Positions 1-12,408 of a DNA stretch of 64,000 bases are shown piece after piece. The notes under the pieces are model-generated. The model saw only the letters and a list, made by a program, of their open reading frames with translations. It made no database searches and was not told the origin of the DNA. Source of the DNA: Zanthoxylum bungeanum (lineage: Eukaryota; Streptophyta; Magnoliopsida; Sapindales; Rutaceae); NCBI GenBank assembly GCA_019454045.1, contig SKCR01017712.1, positions 16,935-80,934 of the forward strand, in the 5' to 3' direction. The first letter of the stretch is position 1; every line of letters begins with the position of its first letter. The translations under genes were made by a program, and so were the position numbers.

Positions 1-545
1 AAGAAGATGAAAAAGTCAAAGAATGAGCCAAGCAAGATGAAGATCAAAATAATGATTAAGAGCTAAAACCAATTGTAAGTGAGTTTATTCAAATGTTTCA
101 AAGCTCTTAGGAATCATACATTTTGCATCACTTGCATTTAAAATGGCTTAGAATACTAAAAGAATCATTTGCATTTTATTTGCACCAAAATGAACTTCAT
201 GCACAAGTGCATCGGTAAATGATCTTCTAAAAACTATCAAATGGTTGAATTAAAATTCAAATGATATACCATTAGATAGATATGTGTCTCTAGTTTGCTA
301 CGGTTCAAACGGAACACAATTCCGATGTATAGAACCTTTTCTAGAGCCATGTATGCAGAAAAATTTTTCTAATGTGACATGTATGCAGAAAAATTACATA
401 AAATTCATCTTAATGTTTTTGGAACTGAATTTTTTACAGAGTCTAGATCTATGTGTCTAGTTTATGTATAAATTTACGGATTATGATTTGGAATTTTCTA
501 GAGAAAGTTATAGCCAAAATACCGAGTGTCGTCAGTCTTGACTGA

Positions 546-662
546 TCATCAGAACAGGCATACCGGTCTCAAAACCGGCATACCGGTCTCTGTAACCGGC
601 ATACCGGTTCCAGAACTGCCAACGGTCAATTTTTGAGCCGTTAGACCGGCATACCGGTCCCA
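546..662 (+). repeat. Four CCGGCATACCGGT motifs in the LTR U3 region
   Basis: Three closely spaced copies of (A)CCGGCATACCGGT(C/T), then a fourth around 648, lie upstream of a TATA box. Each unit carries the self-complementary hexamer ACCGGT or a near copy. The same motif family occurs in the other two LTRs of this family, which argues for retention. A role as enhancer-type elements of the LTR promoter is inference. Confidence 0.7.
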
Positions 663-703
663 GAACTCTAAAACGGCTATAAACGGCTAGTTTTGTGCAA
701 AAT

Positions 704-711
704 CTATAAAT
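704..711 (+). promoter_or_regulatory. Putative TATA box of the copia LTR promoter
   Basis: TATAAATT lies about 45 bases after the last ACCGGT-type motif. A matching TATAAATT occurs on the minus strand at the equivalent place in the LTR at 19627-21014 (about 20357). Confidence 0.5.
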
Positions 712-1419
712 TCATCATTTTCCTCACTTCTAACACACCTCTTGCACATATATTCATCATATAATCATATCAAAACATTCTTGAGAGTTTATAATCATCT
801 TCAAATCATTTTACACTCTCTATATTTGAAAAAGCTCATATTTCATCTTCATATTCATATTAGTGAGCTTTGATCATTTGGGTAACCAACTCACACAATC
901 TTCTTTATCATTGTGAGTGCCCAAGTGTGTTTTACAATTTCTTTATCAAAAACACTTGTGATTTATGAAATCCCATAGTTTGGGTAAAGTGTAAAGGTTG
1001 TGAGTGCGTCTACGAACAAAACTCAAAAGTGTAAAAGGTTTGGAGTGCACCTTTGCGGAAAACTCTTGGTTGCGAGTGAACCACGGAAACTCGATTCTAG
1101 TGAAAATCTTCAAGCGAGGCTTGGAGGAGTGGACGTAGGCACGTTTGGCCGAACCACTATAAATCTCGGTGTCGTATTTCTCTTTCCCTTAACTCTTACT
1201 TATTTTCAAGTTTATTTACATTTATATTATTAAATAGAAAACTTGCATATAGGTCATTATTTACAATAGAGAAAATTAACCTAAGAGCCTATTTGGTAAT
1301 AAGAGCTTAAAATCGGCAAAGATTTTATAATTCCGCATTTGTAGCGATAACCCAATTCACCCCCCCCCCCTCTCTTGGGTATAGAGATTTCTTGTTGCTA
1401 TTGCTTGTAGGGAATTTCA

Positions 1420-1801
1420 AAGAAGACATATTCAGCAATGTGTTTCTTTTTAGCAAAAAATCGACAGCAATGTGTTTTATATTTTCTTAAATTTGACTTG
1501 CTTCAGCCGAGTGTAAAACAAAAATTATTATTATTTTTGGCTACTGTTTTCTTGCATTTTTTGATACCGAGCAATAATTTTTTTGTGTTGGGTGTGAGTA
1601 TACCAATCGGTTTTGTGCAAAATCGATTGAGACAGTGTTTATCTGGGCTTGTTTTATCCTGGGGACGTCGGGGCCGATTACTGCTAGCACAAATTCCGAG
1701 CAGAGCCGCGAAACGTCTTAAAGAGAGCGACCTAGTCCACGACTCAACCCAGTTACACTTTTTGCATCCTTGGTTAACGGTAATATTATTCTAATTTGTA
1801 C
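1420..1801. other. No recognisable gene
   Basis: This spacer lies between the LTR end and the Ale-type relic. It contains a 118-codon open frame on the + strand with no motif I recognise. I see nothing further in it. Confidence 0.5.
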
Positions 1802-4027
1802 TTATTGTTCCAACACAGCCTGCTGACAATGAAAATCCTGTGAATAAACAGGTGTTGTTCTAACTCTAGTGGACCTGTGTAGAGGGGGTGAAGTAGGAGG
1901 AATTTGAGAAATGGAAGAAGGATTAATGTGAGAACTAGAAGGTGAAGAACTAGAGGACACATCACTTACAGGAATACAAATGATCAGTAACAGAGTCACT
2001 TGGATCTGCATACTGTTCAGGTCTAGAAGGAGAAGAAGAAAGATCAAAAGAGTCACCAGAAGGTAAGGAAAGAGTAGAGGAAAACTGTTATGGACTTGTA
2101 GGAATGGGAGAAGAAACGTCAAGATAAGGAAAAAATGTTTCATGAAAAACATCTCTTGAGTAGAAAATGATATTACTGTCAAGGTCAATGAGCTTATATC
2201 TTTTTTGCGACCATGTGACAAAGTAGGGGCAAAACATAGGCATCAAAAAACTCTCATTTGATGATACGTGGGTTTAGTCTTAAACAGAATCTTTAAAGGT
2301 GTTTTGTTTTGCAACAAGGGAGTATATGTCCTGTTTATGATGTAAAACGATGTAAAGATGCAATCATTCCATTATTTTAAAGGTAAGTTAGCTTGAAACC
2401 GTAAGGCCCTAGCAACATTAAGCTAATGTTGATGTTTTCTTTCTACTATGCTATTTTGCTGTGGTGTTTCCACACAACTTTTCCAGTGTATGATTCCCCG
2501 ACTATGGTAAAATTCTAACATCTGAAATTCTGCCCCATTGTCACTTCTAATGGTCTTGATTTTCGCTACAAATTGAGTTAAAACCAAGTCATGAAAGAAT
2601 TCTAAGCATTTCCTAGTTTCAGACTTGTTTTTGATAAGATAAACCCAAGTGCTCCTAGAGAAATCATCAACTATGGTTAAGAAGTAATTATCCCCATCAT
2701 AAGCCTCAACTGAGGATGGCCCCCAAAGATCACAATGAATTAATGCAAATATGCTAGAAGTTTCATGATGGCTAATAGGAAAGGGTAATATGTGTTGCTT
2801 TGCCATGAAACAAATAGAATAAGGAATTTTATTAATTGAATGGGAACTATCTTTAATAATAGGGTCATCAATTAACTTTAACCTAGAAGCTGAAATATGA
2901 CCAAGGCGACAATGCCTAAGGTCAGAAACATGATTCCCATGTAAAATAGATGCTGAAATAAATGAGGGTTTTTGTGGAAAATAAGAAAATACTTCCACCA
3001 GAGCTGAAGGGGAGACAGCATTATGCAGCAAATGATAGAGACCATTCTTCACTTCAACCTTCCCAATCGTAGTCCAAGAAGTGAGGTCCTCAATGAAACA
3101 TGTGTTAGAAAAGAAAACAATACAGCAATTGAGGGAATGAGAGAGTTTTTTAGCAGATAATAAATTGAAAGAAAATGATGGGACACAGAGAACATCCTCA
3201 AGAGTGATATTCTCTGTGACTTTCACAATACCAATATGAGTGACATGAATTTCATTACTATTTGGCAACTTCACTGAGTGGGAAATTTTGGTTGTAATAG
3301 TGATAAAAAGAGAGGAGTTACAGATCATATGATCAGTAGTTCCTGTGTCAATGATCCAAGGAACATCAATTAAGCTATGTGGTTTATTTGCAGATGTGGA
3401 GAGGCAAGTAGAAATACCAGACAAGCTTGAAGTATTTGCCTCAGTTCTGGTAGAATTGCAGATAATTTGAGCCTGATTTGCAGAGGGTGAAGCAATTGGA
3501 AGATTCTTGAGTTGAACCAAAGCCATAATCTGATGGTACTGCCCTTTAGTCAATGTCACCTTATCATCACCATCACCGTTTAGATCAGAGGCAACTGAAA
3601 CACTAGTCTAATTATCAAAGAAACTAAGATTTTTATACTGGTTGTAGAGTTTATGTCCTTGAGGATATCCATGGAGCTTATAGCATTTAGCAGCCACATG
3701 ACCAGTCAGATTACAATGCGTACAAACAGGAGCTTGGGCATTTCCTGCCTTGAAGCAATTATCAAGTAAATGACCTTGCAGTCGACAGTGAGTACAGTAA
3801 GGTCTCTCTATTTTCTGGTTGGTTGGTAGGGTAGTGTTAGTCTTAAAATTTGTGCAAGTGTTCCTAGTCAATAAGACCTTTGAATCAGGGGAAGGATCTT
3901 GAGATGTCATTTTGTGACGTCTTGTTGCTGGATCATAGAGAAAACCATAACATATATTAGGCTTCCAACTGTTGAATAATATGGTATTGATGACATCTCC
4001 TCTATCTCTTTTTTGGATGAGGGGCAC
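1802..4027 (-). pseudogene. Ty1/copia (Ale/Retrofit-like) gag-protease-integrase relic
   Basis: Read on the minus strand from 4027, the frame first shows two zinc knuckles. The second, CTHCNLTGHVAAKCYKLHGYP in substance, carries the KLHGYP signature typical of Ale/Retrofit gag. From 3559 to 2423 follow an aspartic protease motif (WIIDTGTTDHM), a GAG-pre-integrase motif around RLGH, and an integrase core with HCDLWGP, TIVDDFSR, RSDNGAEF and IVERKHQH. Past a break, 2221-1802 holds the proline/serine-rich linker and RSTRVR motif that usually lie between integrase and reverse transcriptase. Reverse transcriptase and RNase H are absent and no flanking LTRs are seen, so this is a truncated copy. 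Frame changes at about 3600 and 2400 also break it. Confidence 0.85.
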
Positions 4028-4039
4028 GAACTCTTGCTC

Positions 4040-7000
4040 AATTTGAAGTGGTGCGCCAATGAAATGCTGACAGGTTTGACATTCTATATATCGAATCTCT
4101 TGATCACCAGTTCAATATAATTCTCCTGTGAAAGCCACAACTTCTTGTTCTTTCTGTCTCAAACTATTTGCATTCCCAAAATCCGCTAAGTTTGTCCTAA
4201 GTCTTTTATGTCGAAAGATTTAAATAGTTCTTTTTTCAGCTGGTTGATCTTCGCTACATCTTGTCCAACGATCAATATGTCGTCTACATATAATAAAAGA
4301 GCAGAGAAATTTCCATCTGAATACCTTTAAATGTAAACACACTAGTCTGCAGTAATTCTTTTGTAGCCTTGACTCACTATGAATGTGTCAAACTTCTTGT
4401 ACCACTACCTTGGTTCTTGCTTGAGGTCGTACAAGCTCTTCTTCAGCTTGCAAATAAGATTTTATTTTCATGAAACCTTGAATCCTTCTGGCTGCTACAT
4501 GTAGATTTCTTCATATAGATCACCATGAAGAGATGTTGTCTTGACATCTATCTATTCAAACTCCAAGTTCAAATTGGCTACCAATCATAGGATAACTCGG
4601 ATTGAAGCCATTTTTATAATTGGTGAAAAAATTTCATCAAACTCAATTCCCTTAATCTGTAGGAATCCTTTGACTACTAATCAGGCTTTGTGTTTCATCA
4701 CATTTCCATTGTCATATTTCTTCAGCTTGAACACTCATTTGTTCTTTGTACTTTCTTGTCTTACGGGAGCTTGACTATCTCATAAGTATGATTCCCCTGC
4801 ATAGATTCTATTTTATCCTTTATTGCGTCCAACCAATTTCTTTTGTCTTTATGATATATAACTTCTTTAAAATTTTCTGCCTCCCCCTCATTAGTAAACA
4901 TAATATAGTCAGATCATGAGTATCTGGTTGATGTAATTTGGCCTTGCTTAGATCTTCATACTATAGGTTCACTGGTTTCTGGAGGTCTGTCATCATACAG
5001 ATCTGCGGATGATTCTGTAGTCTCTGATGGAGTGGGTTGCAGCTCCCACTGCTCAACACCCTCTTTCTCCTCATCTGAATCTGGTTCTGGTATTTCATCA
5101 TGCACCCCATCATTATATGTGGCCAATTTTACTGTGGTTGTGTCTGGATTTGAATTAGTTCTGTCGATATTAGAATTATAAGACATTTTTGAGCTTTTCA
5201 ATGTCTTCTATTGTCTGGTCTTCAAGAAATACTATATCCATGCTTCTGATGACCTTCTTTTCCTTCAGGTCCCATAACGTGTATTCAAACATTTCGTCTT
5301 CATAGCCTATGAAGATGCATGGAGTAGTTCTTGCATCGAGCTTTTGTTTGAGCTAATTGGATACATGTGGTAAACAGCAGAATATTCTGAGGTGGGAGTA
5401 GAAGAGATTCTTACCAGACCATACTTTCTCTGGAATCTCAAAATGCAATGGTACAGATTGTGATATGTTGATCATGTAGCAAGCGGTATGAACAGCTTTT
5501 CCCCAGAATGGATGTGGCAGCTTAGTCGTGATGATCATGCTTCTTACTTTCTCCATAATGGTACGATTTATTCTTTCAACAACATCATTATATTGTTGGG
5601 TGCATGGAACATTCCTTTCATGTCGAATGTCTTGTTTTTCGCAGTAGGCATCAAACTCTATTGAAGTGTACTTGCCTCCATTGTATGTGTGAAGGCACTT
5701 CATTTTCTTCCTTGTTTCATGCTCTACCATAGCATGGAACAGCTTGAAGTAATCTATGAACTGATCCATCGTCTTCAAGAAATATATCCACACTTTTCAA
5801 GAAGCATCATCAATGAATTCAGAAAATATTTATTACCACCCAGTGAACTAACCTCCAAGAGACTGAGCAACTCTGATCTTCTCGTAGAAGATGAATTAAA
5901 AGAGACTCTATGTTTCTTATCAAATAGACAATAATTGCAAGGATCTAGAGCATCATTATTGGATATAATAATTAGATCTTTCTTTGAAGGTAGACAACCA
6001 TTTCTCAGTCATGTGACCGAGTCTTTGGTGCCACTGATTTTGAGAAACCTCCCGTTTACCTACATTGAGGCTCTCAGCACACATCTTCACATGAGCATTA
6101 TATAAAATACCGCATATATGTCCTTGGCAACAACCATGACACATTTTATCATTCTTCATGTGTCATTGCTAAAGTGACTGGCATAACCCTGTTTGTCAAG
6201 GGCTACCCCCAGAGTAGATTGGGTTGAAGTTATGGGACATGTCTGACATCCTTCAGGGTTATTGAACACCTTGTATTTGTCCATATATGAACATCACCAA
6301 TTCCCACTATCTCAGAGGAACTGATATTTCTCATATTCAATGCATCAAAGTCTCATACTTTGTATATTTATTTTATCATAAAATATAAAACAATATCTTT
6401 AATGTTTATTTTATATCTCTCTTTATCCAATATCGGTAACGATCTTCTCTGTCTAATAAGAGAGGAAACATAATAATAGTCGTGTAAAATTAATTTACAT
6501 CCATTATGGAGATCTAAAACAACCATTCATATGGTCTTAACATTCAATGTCTCGCCATTCCCAACTCTACGCTGGATCTTCCATTTGTTCAGCCTTATTT
6601 TAACCTCCATGACCTGTATGAAGTTGCAAATATGAGTTAGACTGTTGGTTTCTAACACCCATCCATTATTTGCATCTAAATCTTATGAGATGTCTAGCAC
6701 ACGTCCTATTTGTTCAGCCTTATTGATTCGCTTCGAATAACTCCTAAACAGTTCTCATAATGCTCCAAGAATCGGGTACTTCTATGTACTGTCTGAGCAA
6801 ATCTGGAAACTTCGATCCTAAAATGTAAGATTTCTCCATTATGTTATCATCCTTCCATTTTTCAAAAGTCTTCCCCTCTTCGGGGGTGGAATCAAGATCG
6901 ATTTCGATGGGCAAAGGATTGAGCGTAACATAGCTCAACCTCTCGGACTCCAAGACAATGCGGATGTTCATTTCCCACTCAAAGTAGCTCTCGGCTCCTT

Positions 7001-7049
7001 TCAGTTTACCGGAATCCAAAAATCATGCTAATAGATTTGCAGCAGCCAT
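4040..7049 (-). pseudogene. Ty1/copia (Tork/TNT1-like) polyprotein relic
   Basis: On the minus strand the gag starts at 7049 (MAAANLLA, then an in-frame stop) and continues through 6744 with WKDDN. Around 6560-6400 a protease-region motif, VGNGETLNVK, is visible. The GAG-pre-integrase motif (WHQRLGHMTEKWL) lies at 6159-5956 and the integrase core (YNGGKYTS, NDVVERINRT) at 5793-5353. An acidic linker occupies 5201-4956. Reverse transcriptase follows with DVKTTSLHGDLYEEIYM near 4520 and the catalytic LLYVDDILIVG near 4290. Many stops and frameshifts interrupt it and RNase H is missing. The Ale-type relic begins immediately downstream, so the 3' end was lost or replaced. Confidence 0.85.
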
Positions 7050-8133
7050 CTACAAAATAATAAAAAACAGTAGCAGAATATTTCATATCAATATAAAAAT
7101 ATTAATATAATTATGGATTTTAAATTTATTATTGCCCTCCCACTACTTTACATAATTCTGTAATTTCCCTTAATGGAAAAATAGAAATTTGACAATCAAA
7201 TTTCATAGCGAGAAGTGGATCCCATGACATTTACTCCAGCCTCACATTAAAGACGATATTGGCTTTCGTAAACTCATTAGGTAGACCTCAAAGATCAATC
7301 ACATCCGTATGACTCCTAAATTTGGTCCTAAACTGTTTCTTATCCTCACAATAATGATGGTATTGGATTAAGACGTGTTTCAAATGTATACTTGTCAATG
7401 TGCACTAATGAATTTCGTAAGTACACCCTCATAATAATTGCGGTATTGGGTAACTATGTCAACGCATCACGCTACATCTAATGTTTTACTAGAGCGACCT
7501 AAGTTCCGACCACTTATACCCACACAATAATGATAGTATTTAACATAAATAATAAGAACTCATTCATCTCTGTATTGACAAAAAAGACCATCCAATAATC
7601 TCTAATATTATTAATACTAATATTTAAAAGTAATCACCTAATCATGGGAGATTTATGATAATCAAATCATTAACATTCTTAGGTCATTAATGCATGAGTA
7701 TTCAATTAGTACACTTCATATTGTGAAACTCTCTAAGTCCAGAAATGTTCGTCATATAAGCCTAGCTTATATGTACGTAATTCGACCACTTCCAAAGTTG
7801 CGAAGAACACAAATGACATTTCTAAACTATACAAGTCGAGGTCATCACATATGCTTAACAATCCCTTTATAGCAAGCTATTCGAGTTGTGCTGATGAAAT
7901 ATAGGTTACACCATCAAGTTTTCAAGGCGCACATCTCATATTATTGACATGTCTATGATTCTTTACAACTAATTAGAACACCATTTCTGATACATGCAAT
8001 CAACCCTAGGTGATCGGCTTTAGCCAAAGTCATAAGAATCATGACTCAATAACATAGATACCTAAACTTCTTATGGTACCAATATGGGCCAATGGATCTT
8101 ATCTTAATATGCACTTGATTAACAAGTGCATCG

Positions 8134-8519
8134 GCCCACACCCAACTAACATCTAGCGGTCATACCATGAAAAGTATCTGACATACATGGCATCAAAGTG
8201 TAGAGGATCACACACAAAATCAATGATATCCTTTAGTCAATAGATCACATATGCTACTCGATTCGAGGAGATTCTTATTGATAGTGGTGTGTACTTCCAA
8301 CTATTAGGAATCATAATGAGTGCATGGCCCACACCCAATGAACATCTAACAGTCATACCATGAAAAGTCTCTGACATACATGGAATCAAAATATGGAGGA
8401 TCACACAAAAAATAAATGATATCCTATAGTCAAAGGATCACATATGCTACTCGATTTTAGGAGATTCCTTTAGACAGTGGTGTGTACTTACAACTATTAT
8501 GAATCATCGGAGTCCTTCA
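8134..8519. repeat. Two-copy tandem duplication, about 193 bp unit
   Basis: The blocks starting at 8134 and 8327 both begin GCCCACACCCAA and share, in order, TCATACCATGAAAAGT, GACATACATGG, GGATCACAC, ATGATATCCT, CACATATGCTACTCGATT and GTGGTGTGTACTT. The homologous LTRs at 13452 and 46625 have this segment once, so the duplication is private to this copy. Confidence 0.8.
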
Positions 8520-8762
8520 TTATTCGCTCCAATGAATGCCTATATGTCTATATGAGCTTCTATTGCTTATGGTTCATTGGGTTGGACCATTGGAACTCCA
8601 ATTCTAATATATGACATGTGTTAGTCTTCTAAGTTATATGAATTCGACGTTTTTAAAAGCAACGACTAAGAATATTTACTTTAATAAAGTTTATAGTAAT
8701 ATTATCTCAATGTTGGACCAGTCAATGTCAATTATTATTACATGACTATTCTAAGATCGATA

Positions 8763-10799
8763 TATTGGGTTTCTCTAAGGTCCCGGGATCGATTTCAAGC
8801 ATAGAAAATCATGTACGAACACTCAAAGAAGTTGCAGAATACTTACAACGATCGGTTATGCGATGCATTGATCATAAAAATCTTTGAAGCTCCATTGAAG
8901 CTCTCAGCAGTTGGGCAGTTTTTATGTCCTCCAAATTCGGCCATGGTCCTCCATTGATGCTCTAAACTCCAAGCTTTCAATGATAATTCCATGCTCATAA
9001 GTTAGTTCCCTATCACCTTAGGATGACTCATTTGTGTGCTAGCACTCTTGATTTTGCAACAAAATCTTCACTTTGCTTCTTCCATGCTTACAGCATTTTG
9101 AAGAAAAATTGGGAGAGAAATAGCCCAAGGCCGAATACAAATGGAGAAGAGAGAGAGAGAGAAAATTCAAGTGTATTGGTTTGGTTTTTGTTTCTAAAAC
9201 ATATACCAAAAATTGCTTTCAAATTTAGTCAAAGCTTTTCCAAAAAGCAGAACAATTTTGGAGGCAAAAATGCATTAAATGCATTCAACAACCCACATCA
9301 ACTATTCACATCAAAAGTGACTAGACATCACATCACTCAAAGTGACAAGTGATTCGATGCTTGATGTGACTAGTAGTTTGACGCTTGATGTGACTTGTGG
9401 GCCGCACTTGAATTCGAAATGCGAGAGTGCGCCAGCAAACACTCCCGGGCTCGGGTTCGCTAATTTCGAATTAACGAATTTTCCGTTGCGACGTAATTAA
9501 TAATTATGCCTAGCAAAATCACTATTCACGTTGCTAACGAATTAATTCTAAATTAACTCGTTCGCCGGAATTAAACTCTAATTTTAATTCCGCGTCGAAA
9601 TCCAATTTCGTATAATATATCGAATATATTATTTTATCGATTAATTCCAAATTAATCGTTCTCTCTCTCTTAATTAATATTTTATCCCAGATAAAATATC
9701 TCTGTAATTAATCCCAGATTAATTTTCTCTCTCAACTAATTAATCCCAGATTAATAAAGTGCGAGTCATATGTCATCGGTGAATCTTCGGGAAGCGACCC
9801 ATGAGATCCCCAGATATATTGGCAGTAAATCCGGTCGTCGGACTATCCGAACACGTAAGTACCTAGTACTACGTTTTTACCGATTTACAAGACAAGGTTG
9901 GCTTCTAGCAAAGCGCCATGCCTACCCAATTCTCCAGAAATATTCTTACTAGAATATGTGATCTATATCAGGCGTAGTATACATAGTATTGCGTATTTCG
10001 ATCCAGTATCGGATGTCACATGCTAGGTCTGGGGCTGGAATTATGTCTGCCCCGTACGAAGCACATATCGGATCTCTGGTAACTAGTCTCTATAATCGGA
10101 TAAACATGACCTAGTCATTTTATCCCGATGACTGCAGTACATAAGAGAACCAGTTCCGTATCCTACGTGATCATCATCTCCACTATGACTGGAGTGATAC
10201 TTCCATCTTGACATCACACCCAATACACTATGATTCTCAATATACCTAGAAGAGGCGTACACAGAACCTGTTAAAGCCCTGGACGACCAAAACGAAAGTA
10301 TATTGATTGTCGCAAGTATTAGCGATGCAAGTCTCAGGTTAAGACCAAATACACCTACCCTGATTCGGACTTCCATAGACACATAGTCATACTACCAATG
10401 GAATTCCGAGGGGTCTATCCAGAGCGAAGCTGTTTTCGTACCATCGGTAAACACAACCTCCTATTACACTTGCATGAGTATCTTATACCCAAAATATAAG
10501 AACTATGTTGTTATGCTCTCACAACGCGCACAAGTGTAATACTAGTCTATTCTGCATTATCGATGTCCAATCTCGATAATACTACGACTATGGATATTTA
10601 ATGATTAAACCTTCGCGGATTGATATTGTCTCATATTATCTCAACCCGAAACTAATTATATAGACCTTTCATCATTTATACATCTTGGTAATCTAATTAC
10701 AAATGATGAAAGAGCAATTTACTTTGTCACATAGTTAATTTGTACAACAACACCATGATCTGTACAAATAATGACGCTATGGGTCATAACTGTCCAACA
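8763..10799 (-). mobile_element. Solo LTR of a copia element, TSD CGATA
   Basis: Read on the minus strand the LTR starts TGTTGGACAG at 10799 and ends at 8763 in CCCAATA, which I take as CCCAACA with one transition. Direct flanks CGATA (8758-8762 and 10800-10804) form a five-base TSD. There is no internal region, PBS or coding sequence, so this is a solo LTR of about 2.04 kb. Its length and general layout resemble the copia LTR at 43391-45449, but I could not align the two confidently. Confidence 0.75.
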
Positions 10800-10957
10800 C
10801 GATATCATTCTCAACATATTTTTATATCAAAATGATATGCATTATGACATTACCACTAACAATGTTGAAATTAAAATGTAGTTAATTTATTAATAATTAA
10901 TAAAATATAATGTACAATATATTATTTATATTGGCACTCCAAGCACCAATTCCAACA

Positions 10958-11382
10958 ACTACCAATGTCTACCAACAATCAGGAAGAGAACTGAGTAGTA
11001 TGAGGACTTGAACTTCATCTCTCAGCTGCATATCTATTGCTGACAAGTTTTGGAACTCGTTGGTGTGTTCTAAAACTGAAGTTTCACCCCTTACTAAATG
11101 TCTCATTATAAAGGCTTTGTTCCGAGTTGTCTTGGCCTATTTAATGCATTTCGGCTTCATCCACATTTCATAAGCATCTGTATTATGTGTTACATAGTGG
11201 AAGACACTGTGACCGATCCACTGCCGAATTTGTCCAAGAGTTCTAATATTGAGTTTATTTCAGTCACTTTCGTTAACAGAATCTAGTTTCACTCTATTTC
11301 CCTCGAGCACATCGAATAGATCTTTGCATTGTAAATAATCTATTATTCGAGGTCATCAAATAGAGTTATTGGTTGCAGCCAT
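10958..11382 (-). pseudogene. Ty1/copia gag fragment (TNT1-like)
   Basis: On the minus strand from about 11382 (MAATNNS) the decayed frame shows HYVTHNTDAYEMW, AKTTRNKAFIMRHL, the typical HTNEFQNL and LILLSSLPDCW, then stops. These are the conserved steps of the copia UBN2-type gag domain. It is cut just after LPDCW by the TGTTGG-family LTR ending at 10957. Several stops and frameshifts are present. Confidence 0.75.
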
Positions 11383-12061
11383 CTTAATCATTGCACAAGA
11401 AGACGAATCGTCCATTTTTTTCTTAACTTTAAGATTTAAAATGACAATATGACAAAATCAGGGCTGATTTTCACAAATCAGACATCGTTGTTGCGTCTGT
11501 AACAGTCGAAATGATGGATTAGATTCTTCATTGCTCTAAATTCGACTCAAGGACAAATTTATAATTTTTAAAAATGTTTCGTGGCCAAATTGTAAATTTT
11601 AGAGATTTCAATGGGATCAATGGAATTTACCAGGTATATTGATGAGGCAGACACATGGATATTGACATGGAAAAGTGGGACCGACTTATTGACATGGCTG
11701 ATGATGTGTCAGACACATGGCATATGGCATGGTGACATATGGCAGATGATGTGGTAATATGTGACTAATGATGTCTGCTGATGTGGCTACTAACGTGTCT
11801 GATGATTAGACACTGAATGTGCATTGACGTGGGTGACACATATATCATTTTCAACCTCTAGAGCACATGTGAGGACTTTGGTAGGCGCGTGCAGTGCATG
11901 CGGTGTTTCTAGAGCTTCGTTTGATGGCCAAAAAATATCATCGTGCTCATCTCGACGTGAAAAAATTGATGGTATGCTCAAAATTGATTTTTTTTTAGAA
12001 CTTTAGCGAAACTCGAATTTTCAAAACTGAGTCTCTATATTTTGGCTTAAGGACCCCAACA
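11383..12061 (-). mobile_element. 5' LTR of the copia element carrying the 10958-11382 gag
   Basis: The right edge reads TGTTGGGGTCC on the minus strand at 12061, a standard LTR start, and the gag relic begins directly after the other side. It holds irregular GACATGG and GATGATGTG words (11640-11830). The left edge is approximate and I cannot see a clear primer-binding site. No matching TSD was found. Confidence 0.5.
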
Positions 12062-12408
12062 TGATACCAAAAATCTTGATACTACTTCTTATAATTCTCT
12101 TATCATTGAAAAGTGTTTATTGAAGAATTTACAAGTGTTGAAATTCTAAAAAAAAAAAACCCACTATTTACAATCTCTATACTTTCTTTCTTGAAGCTTA
12201 ATTGTTGGGATCCTTGAACTCTCAAATGAGAGCTCAATTTATAGATAATATCTTACCTTCTAACTCAACAAAATTAGTGGAGTGGTTGTCATAATTGTCC
12301 ACTAATTGACTGGTTAGGGTGGTTATACCAAAACCACTAATTGATTAATGATGGTTGTAACAAATTAATCATTCACAAATTATTAATAGGCTGGACATTA
12401 CATATATC
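12062..12408. other. No gene seen; upstream flank of the CDPK relic
   Basis: AT-rich sequence with a short poly-A run near 12150. By position it would correspond to CDPK intron 1, but I could not align it with intron 1 of the intact paralogues. No exon 1 relic was found here. Confidence 0.4.

Larger units (their letters stand above)
1..1419 (+). mobile_element. Ty1/copia LTR (ACCGGT-motif family), cut by left window edge
   Basis: The 3' part matches, in the opposite orientation, the LTRs at 19627-21014 and 30994-32345. Shared landmarks are repeated CCGGCATACCGGT motifs, a TATA box, a stretch rich in GTGAG and ACGAACAAAACTC words, and a poly-C run followed by CTCTTGGG close to the end. The LTR terminus is read at GGAATTTCA, position 1419, matching the end of the other copies. 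No primer-binding site follows, so this is a solo LTR or the 3' LTR of an element lying to the left. The first several hundred bases are more diverged from the other copies. The 77-aa open frame at 1000-1233 is LTR sequence, not a gene. Confidence 0.75.
7050..10957 (-). mobile_element. LTR/leader of a copia element (TGTTGG family), interrupted
   Basis: The right edge, read on the minus strand, starts TGTTGGAATTGGTGCTTGG, matching the start of the LTR at 13452. About 150 bases later the LTR is cut by a solo LTR (8763-10799) and resumes at 8757. From there down to about 7690 it matches 13640-14380 and 16611-16690 in reverse complement, including the GACTTAGAGAGT segment. The boundary between LTR and untranslated leader, somewhere between 7050 and 7600, cannot be fixed, and I see no intact primer-binding site. 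The gag relic at 7049 follows directly, so this is probably the 5' LTR of the Tork-like element. Confidence 0.65.
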
